A DNA stretch of 64,000 nt from Mageeibacillus sp. UBA6980 (GTDB lineage: Bacteria > Bacillota > Clostridia > Saccharofermentanales > Saccharofermentanaceae), in the NCBI GenBank assembly GCA_002450095.1, contig DJYK01000019.1, positions 5,167-69,166 on the forward strand. The letters run 5' to 3'. Positions within the stretch are counted from its first letter, which is position 1, and every line of letters starts with the position of its first letter. A program made the translations under genes and the position numbers. The notes beneath the pieces were generated by a model. The model was not told the DNA's origin. It did no database searches and saw nothing but the letters and a program-made list of their open reading frames with translations. Positions 52,694 to 61,233 of the stretch are shown piece by piece.

Positions 52694-52743
52694 TAATTGT
52701 GTTGGGTACCAACCGCGCAAATCTTATGAACAGGGGGATAGAT

Positions 52744-53061
52744 ATGAACAGCCAGTTCAAGAAAGGTGTACTTGATTTGTGCGTGCTTACCATCCTGCGG
52801 AAAGGTGACAGCTACGGTTATGACGTAGCTGACACCCTCTCCCGTCGGATACAGATATCCGAGGGAACTGTTTATCCGATACTTCGTAAGCTTGCCTCTG
52901 AGGGGTTAGTAAGCACTTATCTCAAGGAATCACAGAACGGACCGCCGCGTAAGTATTATCATCTGACCGACGAAGGCTCGCTGAAGCTTAAGGCGGATAA
53001 GAAGGAATGGGATGATTTTACCGAAGCAGTAAAAGGAATATTGGAGGATGAGAAGGCATGA
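52744..53061 (+). CDS. PadR-family transcriptional regulator
   Basis: 105 aa from ATG 52744, after CAGGGGGA. A longer frame (from 52645) begins inside the promoter. The winged helix is FKKGVLDLCVLTILRKGDSYGYDVAD, given here as FKKGVLDLCVLTIL and GDSYGYDVAD, with SEGTVYPILRKLASEGLV and a GPPRKYYHLTDEG wing. PadR proteins of this size commonly repress their own operon. Coupled to a DUF1700 gene, the usual pair. Confidence 0.92.
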   Translation: MNSQFKKGVLDLCVLTILRKGDSYGYDVADTLSRRIQISEGTVYPILRKLASEGLVSTYLKESQNGPPRKYYHLTDEGSLKLKADKKEWDDFTEAVKGILEDEKA

Positions 53062-53621
53062 CAAAGAAGGAATATATTGACAAGCTCACCAAAGAGCTGG
53101 GATCGATGTCTTACAACGATGTCAAGGATATCTTAAGCGATATTGAGGATCACTTTGATGAGAGCATAGAGGCAGGAAAGACGGAAGAAGAAGCCGCTTC
53201 AATGTTAGGAGATCCGGTACAGCTCGCATCTGACTATAAGGAAGGTATGACGCTTCCCGTTATAATCAAGAAGAATACATCTTCCGGGAGCAAACCCAAG
53301 GCGAAGGAGCCTACATCGGCAACTGTCATGTTTGTTCTTCTGATCACTATCTTCATCGCGATCCCATCCTGGGTCGTACTGTTCGGGATAGTGCTCTCGA
53401 TGGTACTTATCGAGTTGGCCTGCGTAGCCGGAGCCGTTGCACTGCTCTGCACATGCTGGTTCTACGGAGGATTTATGGTTTCAGGCCTTCTTGCCGGTCT
53501 TACGCTCTTGTTCTTCTCCGTATTCGGATTTGCCGTATCTTACTTTGCCGTCAATTATTTTGTTAAGGGGACAAAGTGGTATATCGGTTTTATGAAGAAC
53601 GTATGGCATAACGGGATCTGA
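53058..53621 (+). CDS. DUF1700/HAAS-domain membrane protein
   Basis: 187 aa. The N-terminal HAAS-type motif KEYIDKLTKELGSMSYNDVKDILSDIEDHFDE (as KEYIDKLTKELGSM and DILSDIEDHFDE) is cytoplasmic. Membrane segments follow from ~90 on. PadR-DUF1700 pairs occur widely in Firmicutes; the second gene may modulate the first. It overlaps padR by 4 bp. Confidence 0.88.
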   Translation: MTKKEYIDKLTKELGSMSYNDVKDILSDIEDHFDESIEAGKTEEEAASMLGDPVQLASDYKEGMTLPVIIKKNTSSGSKPKAKEPTSATVMFVLLITIFIAIPSWVVLFGIVLSMVLIELACVAGAVALLCTCWFYGGFMVSGLLAGLTLLFFSVFGFAVSYFAVNYFVKGTKWYIGFMKNVWHNGI

Positions 53622-53632
53622 GGGAGGTAATT

Positions 53633-53848
53633 ATGAAAAAGTCTGAGATCAAACTTATTATCTGCGGAATCGCTTCTCTTGTCATATCGGTCATTCTTGC
53701 AGTCGCTACGGTAATTGTTTTCTTCGCGAATTTAGCATCTTCAGGGCTTAAGGAGAATATCGTCGAAGGATTCAATACTTTACAGGAATCGGTCGAGAGC
53801 GTGACCGGCGATATCGACGCCAGCACGGATGTTGATGTGGAGATCTGA
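53633..53848 (+). CDS. Small membrane protein of the padR operon
   Basis: 71 aa with one long hydrophobic segment (LIICGIASLVISVILAVATV then VIVFFANLA) and an acidic external tail. It is 11 bp after the DUF1700 stop, with a GGGAGG ribosome site. No family is recognised. A terminator follows 60 bp later. Confidence 0.7.
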   Translation: MKKSEIKLIICGIASLVISVILAVATVIVFFANLASSGLKENIVEGFNTLQESVESVTGDIDASTDVDVEI

Positions 53849-53907
53849 TATATTTACCGATTGTTTACGATAATTAAAAGAAGCGGTAATCAAATTAGCT
53901 TTACAAT

Positions 53908-53937
53908 CAAGACGGATCGAGCGATCCGTCTTGTTTT
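53908..53937 (+). terminator. Intrinsic terminator upstream of the HPr-like gene
   Basis: CAAGACGGATCG (53908-53919) pairs perfectly with CGATCCGTCTTG (53922-53933), then TTTT. It ends 16 bp before the HPr-like start, so it may end the padR operon or attenuate the next gene. Confidence 0.85.
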
Positions 53938-53953
53938 ATGAAGGAGGATTTAC

Positions 53954-54214
53954 ATGCAGCAGTTTGATCATATCGTCAGAGATCCGCTCGGATTACATGC
54001 AGAACCTGCAGTTCTTCTCGGGAAGAAGATCAAAGAGTATGAAGGGACGGTCGTTACGATATGTAAAGATGAGAGATCTGCTCTGGCTAATAAACTGATG
54101 GCGCTTATAGGTCTCGAGATCAAATGCGGCGATAAGATCACTGTTAAGGTCGAGGGGAAGGACGAAGCATTCGCTGTCTCATCCCTTAAAGAGTTTATGG
54201 ATGAGTATCTGTGA
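53954..54214 (+). CDS. HPr-like phosphocarrier with altered active site
   Basis: 86 aa, normal HPr size. Histidine 15 lies in DPLGLHAEP, but the usual Arg17 is Glu17. The Ser46 region (normally KSIMG) reads NKLMA, with Lys at the Ser position. Hence phosphorylation at His is possible, while HPr-kinase control at Ser46 is not. No other PTS gene is in the window. It sits between two terminators, and no clear promoter is visible. Confidence 0.85.
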   Translation: MQQFDHIVRDPLGLHAEPAVLLGKKIKEYEGTVVTICKDERSALANKLMALIGLEIKCGDKITVKVEGKDEAFAVSSLKEFMDEYL

Positions 54215-54241
54215 TCTTCCGATAATCTGATATATGAGCAG

Positions 54242-54266
54242 GGACCGTCAGCGACGGTCCTTTTTT
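54242..54266 (+). terminator. Intrinsic terminator after the HPr-like gene
   Basis: GGACCGTC, loop AGC, GACGGTCC (54242-54260), then six T. Confidence 0.88.
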
Positions 54267-54267
54267 A

Positions 54268-54276
54268 TGCTATAAT
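54268..54276 (+). promoter_or_regulatory. Extended -10 promoter of the ABC exporter
   Basis: TGCTATAAT immediately follows the terminator. The start codon is 31 bp downstream. Confidence 0.6.
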
Positions 54277-54306
54277 GTATTGATATTTTGATAAATGGGG
54301 ATCATT

Positions 54307-55209
54307 ATGAGCGAACAGATGATATTGAAGACCAATGGTCTGTATAAAAGATACGGGTCGAAGAATATACTTCAAGATGTCAGTATAACCGTAAATAAGG
54401 GTGATATTTACGGACTTGTAGGGAAGAACGGTGCGGGCAAGACCACGCTTATGCGTATCCTTACAGGACTTCAGGTTCCGACCGAAGGGACTGTCGAGTA
54501 CGGTTTTGACAGAAAACGTCTGGGATCGGTAGGTGCTTTGGTTGAGCTTCCTTCCATATATTCGGATAAGACGGCCAGAGAGAATATTGTCTTTCAATAT
54601 ATTAATCTCGGATTGAAGCCGGACAACTCGATAGACGATCTTCTGAGGCTTGTCGGACTTCACAATACCGGCAATAAGAAGGTCGGGAAGTTCTCTCTCG
54701 GTATGAGACAGAGAATGGGGATCGCCATGGCAATGGTGGGAGATCCCGATGTGCTCATACTTGATGAGCCCATTAACGGTCTTGATCCGGAAGGAATAAT
54801 AGGCGTCAGGGATCTTCTTCTGAGCCTAAACAGGGACAAGGGCATTACGATAATCATCTCGAGTCACATACTCTCGGAGCTTGCCAAGCTCGCCACACGG
54901 TTCGCGTTCATCGGCGACGGTAAGATATTAAGGGAGAATACTGCTTATGATATAGAGCATTCGGGAGAGAAGTTCCTTCTGGTTAATTCCGACAGGAACG
55001 AGGATCTTAAGGTGCTTCTTAATTCGAAAGGATTCAATGCCGAGACTGATTCTGCTCCGGGTATGGTTACGGTTCACTCGGATTCATCCGTAACGGATAT
55101 TGTTCTTATAGCTCATGAGGAGGGAATCGTCATAACCGAGATCAAGACGACCGAGACTGATCTTGAGGACTACTATATCGGGATCGTCGGAGGGGGAAGA
55201 AATGCCTGA
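54307..55209 (+). CDS. ABC exporter ATPase (BcrA/lantibiotic-type)
   Basis: 300 aa from ATG 54307, with GGGG 6 nt upstream; ATG 54295 is too close to the promoter. Walker A is GKNGAGKTT, the signature is FSLGMRQRMGIAMAM, Walker B is VLILDEPINGLDP and the H-loop is SSHILSELAKLA. This fits exporters for drugs, lantibiotics or lipids. The 3' end overlaps the permease start by 8 bp. Confidence 0.92.
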   Translation: MSEQMILKTNGLYKRYGSKNILQDVSITVNKGDIYGLVGKNGAGKTTLMRILTGLQVPTEGTVEYGFDRKRLGSVGALVELPSIYSDKTARENIVFQYINLGLKPDNSIDDLLRLVGLHNTGNKKVGKFSLGMRQRMGIAMAMVGDPDVLILDEPINGLDPEGIIGVRDLLLSLNRDKGITIIISSHILSELAKLATRFAFIGDGKILRENTAYDIEHSGEKFLLVNSDRNEDLKVLLNSKGFNAETDSAPGMVTVHSDSSVTDIVLIAHEEGIVITEIKTTETDLEDYYIGIVGGGRNA

Positions 55210-56230
55210 GCTTTTAAAGTTTGAATATTTAAGGATACTCAAGAGTAAGATGATCTGGGTCATGATCGCGATAAGTGCAGTGCTCCCCGTTCTCGCTGTT
55301 ATCGGGGTTCAGCTGATCCTTGTGCTCATGAACGGTGAGATGACATTCTCGCTTACAAAAGGCAACGAGAGATTCATAAGCTGGTTCGTCATCTCTTATT
55401 TCTATGAGAGGCTTCCGATTTTCATCGCTTTGTTTACACCGTTGTTTATAGGAAGAGATTACAAAGACGGGTTTATAAGAAATAAGATCACTGCAGGGCA
55501 CACCAGATTTCAGGTCTTCTGTTCCGCAGTTATCACACAGGCGTCGGTAACTGTATGCCTTTGCGTGGTATATATCCTGTCGGGTATCATCGCGCTCCTT
55601 CTCACAGGTCACCTTGATCTCAATCACGGTGAGATGATCATGAGGTGCCTGGTCCTTACGTTGTCTTTGACGGCAACGTCGGTTCTCTTTGCCGTCATCT
55701 CGCTTCTTATCAAGAGTCGTGCCGGCACGGTCGTTATCTGTGCTGCGTTTATATTTGTCTCATCGACGGCGGCTCCTGCCGTAACGACATTCAGTTACAA
55801 TCATAAGATGATAGACCAGTACGAAGAGGTCTATACGGATCAGCTCGATCTGTTTAATGAATCCGAATTTAATAAGAAGGATTTCTTCAATGCGGGTTGG
55901 TATATACTCCATCCGGTCTATGAAGTGACAAATGCGGGCCTCGGACCGGAGTTCGTAAAGACCACATCGTCTTTTTCTCTTATGGAAATGGACAATCTGT
56001 TCGAGTATAACGAGAAGATCGCAAGAACGGGCTTTGTAAATCAGATCTATACTATCGTTACCAATAATTACGGTTCATTCCTTTTGACCGAGAAGGATCT
56101 TAAGAAGATCGACGGTGCATATGTAAAATCCTCGGTAGCGGGAGCGGAGTATACCGTTAAGAGCCTTGTCTGGATGGCTGTTTATTTTGGCGGAGGGTAT
56201 TGCCTGTTCAGGAAAAAGAATCTTTTTTGA
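55202..56230 (+). CDS. ABC-2-type permease of the exporter
   Basis: 342 aa from ATG 55202, after GGAGGGGG. Six membrane segments and a long external loop (~170-250). FEYLRILKSKMIWVMIAISA at the start and RDYKDGFIRNKITAGHTR are family features. It makes the membrane half of the exporter. The substrate is unknown. Confidence 0.85.
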   Translation: MPELLKFEYLRILKSKMIWVMIAISAVLPVLAVIGVQLILVLMNGEMTFSLTKGNERFISWFVISYFYERLPIFIALFTPLFIGRDYKDGFIRNKITAGHTRFQVFCSAVITQASVTVCLCVVYILSGIIALLLTGHLDLNHGEMIMRCLVLTLSLTATSVLFAVISLLIKSRAGTVVICAAFIFVSSTAAPAVTTFSYNHKMIDQYEEVYTDQLDLFNESEFNKKDFFNAGWYILHPVYEVTNAGLGPEFVKTTSSFSLMEMDNLFEYNEKIARTGFVNQIYTIVTNNYGSFLLTEKDLKKIDGAYVKSSVAGAEYTVKSLVWMAVYFGGGYCLFRKKNLF

Positions 56231-56250
56231 TTTTGATTTTGATAAAGTCG

Positions 56251-56278
56251 TTGACATAGCTGAATTTGGTGTTACAAT
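56251..56278 (+). promoter_or_regulatory. Promoter upstream of the zinc-ribbon gene and rpoD
   Basis: TTGACA (56251-56256), 16 bp, TACAAT (56273-56278) preceded by TGT, an extended -10. It may drive the zinc-ribbon gene, rpoD and the Rnf-like genes. Confidence 0.7.
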
Positions 56279-56320
56279 TTAATGTGCACTTTAATGCGGT
56301 ATTATGCCCGATCGCATGAG

Positions 56321-56359
56321 TTTACTGCCTTTAAGTGCGTCAAAACAGACAGTAAAGGC
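56321..56359 (+). promoter_or_regulatory. Leader with two mutually exclusive hairpins
   Basis: TTTACTG (56321-56327) can pair with CAGTAAA (56350-56356), or GCCTTTA (56327-56333) with TAAAGGC (56353-56359). They share bases, so only one can form. The second hides the AAAGGCGG ribosome site. A short frame of 24-28 codons also spans the leader and ends in TAATG at the next start. Confidence 0.45.
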
Positions 56360-56367
56360 GGTTTTTA

Positions 56368-57126
56368 ATGGCTATAATTCAAGGCATGTGCAAGAACTGC
56401 GGTTCGCTAATTATGTTCGATGACAGGGACGATATCTGTGAGTGCGTTTTCTGTCATTGCAGTTTCCCGTCCAAAGAGGCAGTAGAGATCCTGGGAAATC
56501 CCGAAGGAAGGACTTTCCCGAATGAGAAATATGAAGCCGTAGAAGGCGCTTCCAAGCATAATGCGACAAGAGTCTTCTCCACAGAGAGTCTCGAGAAGGA
56601 GATCGCGAGGGAGAACTTAAGGAAAGCATCGAGTGAGGAGAATCGTAAGAACGAGTTTGAGGTTCAGGCAAAGGATGTTAAGGCTCCGAAGAAGCTTCTC
56701 ATCGGAATCATCACCGGTGTCGTGCTTATAATCGGTATCACTCTGGCGATATCTTTTCCTATGTATACGAACAGGACTGCACTTCGGTCTGAAATAACCG
56801 CTTCGATCGACAGTGTATTTGACGGAGTTGCATCCGTAGATACGACTTCTGATGAGACAGGTGAGTTTTATAATGGTTTTTCCGTCTTCGGACAAACGTG
56901 CCAGTATATGAATGCGGTAACAGATGAATCATTGACAGAGGAAGACGCGAGGACCATTTTCGATAATTATTGTGCCTTAAGGGCAGAGAAGACCGCGAAC
57001 GGAACAGCTGATGCCTACAACGGAGTGATCACCAAGATCTACTGCGCCGGCGGCTATTACACTGTTACGGGTGCGGAAGGCAATGTGAACATAGTGTTCA
57101 CGGAAGATTCAGAAGCGGAGGGATAA
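56368..57126 (+). CDS. Zinc-ribbon single-span membrane protein of unknown function
   Basis: 252 aa. The N-terminal zinc ribbon has CKNC (~8-11) and CVFC (~26-29, with Cys also before it). A charged linker leads to one membrane segment (LLIGIITGVVLIIGITLAIS, ~110-129). The external part of ~120 residues is unrecognised. The stop lies 4 bp before the proposed rpoD start. The family is common in Clostridia, with no known role. Confidence 0.75.
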   Translation: MAIIQGMCKNCGSLIMFDDRDDICECVFCHCSFPSKEAVEILGNPEGRTFPNEKYEAVEGASKHNATRVFSTESLEKEIARENLRKASSEENRKNEFEVQAKDVKAPKKLLIGIITGVVLIIGITLAISFPMYTNRTALRSEITASIDSVFDGVASVDTTSDETGEFYNGFSVFGQTCQYMNAVTDESLTEEDARTIFDNYCALRAEKTANGTADAYNGVITKIYCAGGYYTVTGAEGNVNIVFTEDSEAEG

Positions 57127-57130
57127 GACT

Positions 57131-58789
57131 ACGGCTACCAGTAAGAAGACAACGGCAGCAGCCAAGAAGAGCACTGCCAAAAAGACAACTGCAACATCCA
57201 AGAAGACGGCATCTGCTTCAACGACAAAAGCAGCTAAGAAATCCGAACCTGCTAAGTCAACGAAGAAGACCGAAGAGAAGACCAAGACTTCTTCCAAGAA
57301 GACTTCTGAGACAAAGAGCAAGTCTTCTAAGACAACAACTTCTAAGAAAGCTTCAACCAATTCTAAGGCAGCAACTGCTAAGAAAGCTTCAACCAAGACT
57401 TCTGCGGCGAAGACCTCTTCAAAGACATCAAAGAGCGCCTCTTCCAAGGCTGATACGGCAAAGAAGAACTCATCAAAGGCAACCTCTTCCGCATCTTCCA
57501 AGAAGACGTCGACTGCTTCAAAGAAGACGACTTCCAAAGCCGAGACTTCAAAGGCTTCTTCCAAGAAGACTGCGGCCAAGGTCGCTTCCAAGGAAGCTCC
57601 CAAGTCTGCAAAATCCAAGACGGAGACCAAGTCTAAGGCTGATACCAAGAAGTCTGAGACTAAGTCCAAAGCCCAGCCTAAGGGATCTGCTTCTAAGACT
57701 TCCAAGAAAGCCGCATCCGCTCCTGAGGAGAATACTTATTCCGAAGAAGTCGAGATGCTCGCTGCTCAGTTGAAGACTCTTGCTTCCGGAAGAGATAACT
57801 CCATTTCGGAGGGAGAATTGGACATCTTCTTTGTTGAGAAGGATGTATCTCCCGAAGTATCGGAGAAGCTTCTGGCTAAGCTTTCATCCATGAAGATCAA
57901 GGTCGTTGCCGATGTCGAGGATGAAGACGAGGATCCGCTCCCGGCTTCTTCCGATGAGATAAATGTTGACGACTCCGTAAGAATGTATCTTAAGGAGATC
58001 GGTAAGATCCCGCTTCTTACTGCAGAGCAGGAGAAGGAACTTGCTCAGAGAATGCAGGACGGAGACAAGACTTCGAAGGAGACTCTTGTCGAGTCGAACC
58101 TGAGGCTCGTTGTTTCCATCGCCAAGAAATACATGAACAGAGGCTTAAGTCTTCTCGATCTCATTCAGGAAGGTAACATCGGTCTTATCAAGGCTGTTGA
58201 TAAGTTCGATTATTCCAAGGGATTTAAGTTCAGTACATATGCTACATGGTGGATCCGTCAGGCTATTACGAGAGCTATCGCGGATCAGGCGAGGACCATA
58301 AGGATCCCCGTTCATATGGTCGAGACCATTAATAAGCTTACACGTGTACAGCGTCAGCTCATTCAGGATCTCGGAAGAGAGCCTACTATCGATGAACTTG
58401 CAGAGAAGATGAATATGCCTGTCGAGAAGATCAGAGACATCCAGAGGATCTCTCAGGATCCTGTCTCCATCGACAAGCCTGTCGGTGAAGAGGAGGATTC
58501 CCATCTTGTCGACTTCATCGCGAGTGATGAGTACATCTCACCTGACGATGAGGTCTCCAGAGAGCTTCTTAAAGAAGATCTTATCAAGGTCCTCGATCTT
58601 CTTACCGAGAGAGAGGCTAAGGTCATCAGACTTCGTTTCGGTCTCGATGACGATAAGCAGAGAACTCTCGAGGAGGTCGGAAGAAGTCTCGGCGTAACGA
58701 GAGAGAGAATCAGACAGATTGAGGCTAAGTCTTTAAGAAAGCTCGGAAGATCTTCTTATGCCAAGCGCCTTGAGGGATATACCGACTAA
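57131..58789 (+). CDS. rpoD: Primary sigma factor RpoD with a Lys/Ser/Thr/Ala-rich extension; start codon probably ACG
   Basis: The core from Met at 57755 (344 aa) is a group 1 sigma factor: region 1.2 DDSVRMYLKEIGKIPLL, region 2 with LRLVVSIAKKYMNRG and FDYSKGFKFSTYATWWIRQA, region 4 LRFGLDDDKQRTLEEVG and RIRQIEAKSLRKL. Yet the same frame is open upstream for 208 more codons, nearly all Lys, Ser, Thr and Ala (e.g. KKTTAAAKKSTAKKTTATSK, split). No ATG, GTG or TTG occurs between the in-frame TAG at 57092 and 57755. An ideal ribosome site (GGAGGG, 57117-57122) lies 8 nt before ACG GCT ACC AGT at 57131. I therefore place the start there. A sequencing change of ATG to ACG is the main alternative. 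Confidence 0.8.
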   Translation, partial: TATSKKTTAAAKKSTAKKTTATSKKTASASTTKAAKKSEPAKSTKKTEEKTKTSSKKTSETKSKSSKTTTSKKASTNSKAATAKKASTKTSAAKTSSKTSKSASSKADTAKKNSSKATSSASSKKTSTASKKTTSKAETSKASSKKTAAKVASKEAPKSAKSKTETKSKADTKKSETKSKAQPKGSASKTSKKAASAPEENTYSEEVEMLAAQLKTLASGRDNSISEGELDIFFVEKDVSPEVSEKLLAKLSSMKIKVVADVEDEDEDPLPASSDEINVDDSVRMYLKEIGKIPLLTAEQEKELAQRMQDGDKTSKETLVESNLRLVVSIAKKYMNRGLSLLDLIQEGNIGLIKAVDKFDYSKGFKFSTYATWWIRQAITRAIADQARTIRIPVHMVETINKLTRVQRQLIQDLGREPTIDELAEKMNMPVEKIRDIQRISQDPVSIDKPVGEEEDSHLVDFIASDEYISPDDEVSRELLKEDLIKVLDLLTEREAKVIRLRFGLDDDKQRTLEEVGRSLGVTRERIRQIEAKSLRKLGRSSYAKRLEGYTD

Positions 58790-58798
58790 GGCCCGCCG

Positions 58799-60292
58799 AT
58801 GTCATTAGGCTGGCGCAATCACTCTTTCTATAAAGGATTTCAAACAGACAACGCTTTGGATTTTTCAAAGCGTTCATCTTTTGATCACGATGTAATGCTT
58901 GAGCGCATCTATCCCGGCAGGCTGATATTGCCGATGCTCCAGCATTACGGAGATGAGTGTGTTCCCGTAGTAAACCAAGGTGACAGTGTGACAATAGGTC
59001 AGTGTGTCGGAGCGCCTGCTCCGGGCACCATGGCCGTTCCTATTCACAGCGGGATATCCGGCAAAGTCACGAATATCAAGCCCATACTGCTGCCTGACGG
59101 CAGGATGTGCCGTGCCGTCTTTATCGAAGGCGACAGGAAGAGGACTTTCCATCCGTCGGTAAGACCCAGAAATAACGTTAATGTCAGTGCTTCAACGGTC
59201 ATGGGGATCGTGCGTGACGCAGGCATTGTAGGCATGGGAGGCGAAGGTGTTCCGACCATAGCCAAGATCAACAGAGCGAGAAGACTGAAGGTAAAAGAAT
59301 TACTCGTAAACTGTCTTCAGAGTGAACCGTACGCTGATTCCGATGCTCTGATACTCGGTGAATATGCCGACCATGTCATAATGGGAGCGGTAGCCGTTGC
59401 CGGTGCTTGCGGCGTCAAGATTATCAACATCCTGATATCCAAGGACAGGAAAAACGAGATAACTTCATTGAGAAGTGCGATGGAGAGGAGTTTCTCGAAG
59501 TATTCGGGTTATGCTTTTAATCTGATCTATCTTAAACCGAGATTCCCCCAGGGCTATTACCGAATGGTGGCCAAGGCCTTATATGATGCCGACCTCGAAG
59601 AAGGCGAGAGTCTCGAGAGCAGGTGCGGGGCAGTCCTTTTTAACTGTGCCACGGTCCATGCCTGCTGGAATGCCATCTCGGAGAGTATGCCCCTGACCTC
59701 AAGGGTCATAAGCATAAGCACTGAGGAAGGTATCCGCCATAATGTTCAGGTTCCGATAGGTACCCCCGTATCGGAACTGTTCGATACCATAAGCGGCGTC
59801 CGTGGTTCATCCAAAATGATCATATGGGGCAATCTGCTTACCGGGATCGTCATTGACAGACCGGATATGGTTCCGATAATCAAGACTACTTCCGGCATAG
59901 GTATAATCGCTGAAAGGAACGATGCGGTCGCGCCCTGCTACAACTGCGGAAGATGCTCTGATGTGTGTCCTGAAGGTCTCGAACCCTCAATTCTGTATAA
60001 GCTCATTAACGAGGGAAAACAGAAGGAGGCTGTTAAGTTCGGTGTAAGGAATTGTATAAACTGCGGCGCCTGTTCCTATATATGTCCTTCGGGCATAATG
60101 CTGTCCTCGTGCATAGGAAGATACAGGGCTTCGCTTAAGAATACATCCCTGTCTCCTTTTATAAGTGTAGGCGACAGACAATGGCTCGATGATGTGTCGT
60201 TGCTGTCGGCAGATCCTGTTAATCATTCAGAGAAGAGGAGTGCCGTGAGTGACTCGATCACGCTTCCTTTTGAAGGGTGGGAGAGCGAATGA
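58799..60292 (+). CDS. rnfC: RnfC-like NADH/ferredoxin-oxidoreductase subunit
   Basis: 497 aa. The N-terminal part has the RnfC motif PLLQHxG-like LPMLQHYGDECVPVV and a barrel-sandwich region. The NADH/flavin-type domain has GIVGMGGEGVPT and VNCLQSEPYADSD. Two 4Fe-4S motifs lie near 380-391 (CYNCGRCSDVCPEG) and 419-430 (CINCGACSYICPSG). A weak ribosome site precedes it. Followed by RnfD- and RnfG-like genes with overlaps. Confidence 0.88.
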   Translation: MSLGWRNHSFYKGFQTDNALDFSKRSSFDHDVMLERIYPGRLILPMLQHYGDECVPVVNQGDSVTIGQCVGAPAPGTMAVPIHSGISGKVTNIKPILLPDGRMCRAVFIEGDRKRTFHPSVRPRNNVNVSASTVMGIVRDAGIVGMGGEGVPTIAKINRARRLKVKELLVNCLQSEPYADSDALILGEYADHVIMGAVAVAGACGVKIINILISKDRKNEITSLRSAMERSFSKYSGYAFNLIYLKPRFPQGYYRMVAKALYDADLEEGESLESRCGAVLFNCATVHACWNAISESMPLTSRVISISTEEGIRHNVQVPIGTPVSELFDTISGVRGSSKMIIWGNLLTGIVIDRPDMVPIIKTTSGIGIIAERNDAVAPCYNCGRCSDVCPEGLEPSILYKLINEGKQKEAVKFGVRNCINCGACSYICPSGIMLSSCIGRYRASLKNTSLSPFISVGDRQWLDDVSLLSADPVNHSEKRSAVSDSITLPFEGWESE

Positions 60293-61233
60293 ATACAGCC
60301 GCACCTTACATCAATACGGATAAGAACGTTCTCTATATATCGTCCGCTCATCTCGTGTCGCTTGTTCCCGTTATGGCCGCTGCTGTCATATACTATGGGA
60401 TCCGTGCCGCAGTGCTCATCGCTTTTTGCGCGCTGGTCTTTGCTTTGTCTGATGAACTGTGTTCGAAGATCTCCGGCAAGGTCTATGCGAGGGATCTGAG
60501 CTCGCTGTTCTACGGAGCCGCTTATGCATTGCTCCTTCCGCCGGATACTCCTCTATACATCGCTCTTACGGGTGTGTTGTTCGGTTCGATCGCGGTAAGG
60601 CAGCTGTCAGGAGGAAGAGGCTCGGCTTTGTTTAATCCCGCTGCCGCCGGAAGATTCTTTATAAGGTTGGTCTTTCCGGGCAACGAGACTGCTTTTGCCG
60701 CTCCGGGGGCTGACAGACTTGCGGTAAGAAGCCTTCTATACGGTCCTGAAGGCACGGTAAGTTTTGACCTTTCCGATTATTCGACTTCCGAGATACTCGC
60801 CGGAAGATTTCCGTCATTTATCGGAACGGCCTGCGTGTTCATGATACTTGCCGGAATGATCTATCTTATTATCAAGGGCGTTCTCAAGGCATATATACCG
60901 GTAAGTTATATAGCGATGCTAAGTATTTTGCTTTTTGTATGTGACGTATATCTTGATACTTCAAGGTCATTTATATTTGCAGTTACCTCAGGGATACTTT
61001 TTTCCGGCGTATATCTTCTTAACGACGATGAGACAACCAGGTCATTTGGCCCGATATCGATATTTCAGGCATTTATCTGTGCTTCGTTTACGGTGCTTAT
61101 GTCGTTCAAGACAACAGGGATCGATCTGATCGTGATCCCTGTCCTCATATCCGACATTCTCACCGGTATCCTCTGTTATATCGAGAGGGTAATAAGAAGA
61201 GAGGGGGAGGGAAGACTTCATGCTGGATCGTAA
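60289..61233 (+). CDS. rnfD: RnfD-like membrane subunit
   Basis: 314 aa, about eight membrane segments. SALFNPAAAGRFFIRLVFP matches the conserved NPA region of RnfD/NqrB. The usual Thr motif (GAT) that carries covalent FMN is not obvious; the equivalent region reads SFIGTACVFMILAG. It is a divergent member. It overlaps RnfC by ATGA and the next gene by 14 bp. Confidence 0.8.
   Translation: MNTAAPYINTDKNVLYISSAHLVSLVPVMAAAVIYYGIRAAVLIAFCALVFALSDELCSKISGKVYARDLSSLFYGAAYALLLPPDTPLYIALTGVLFGSIAVRQLSGGRGSALFNPAAAGRFFIRLVFPGNETAFAAPGADRLAVRSLLYGPEGTVSFDLSDYSTSEILAGRFPSFIGTACVFMILAGMIYLIIKGVLKAYIPVSYIAMLSILLFVCDVYLDTSRSFIFAVTSGILFSGVYLLNDDETTRSFGPISIFQAFICASFTVLMSFKTTGIDLIVIPVLISDILTGILCYIERVIRREGEGRLHAGS

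Noticed and set aside
57109..57705. 198-codon open frame on the minus strand opposite the rpoD extension
   Set aside because: It is a Leu/Val/Glu/Asp-rich mirror of the Lys/Ser/Thr-rich coding strand, with no ribosome site and no known domain.
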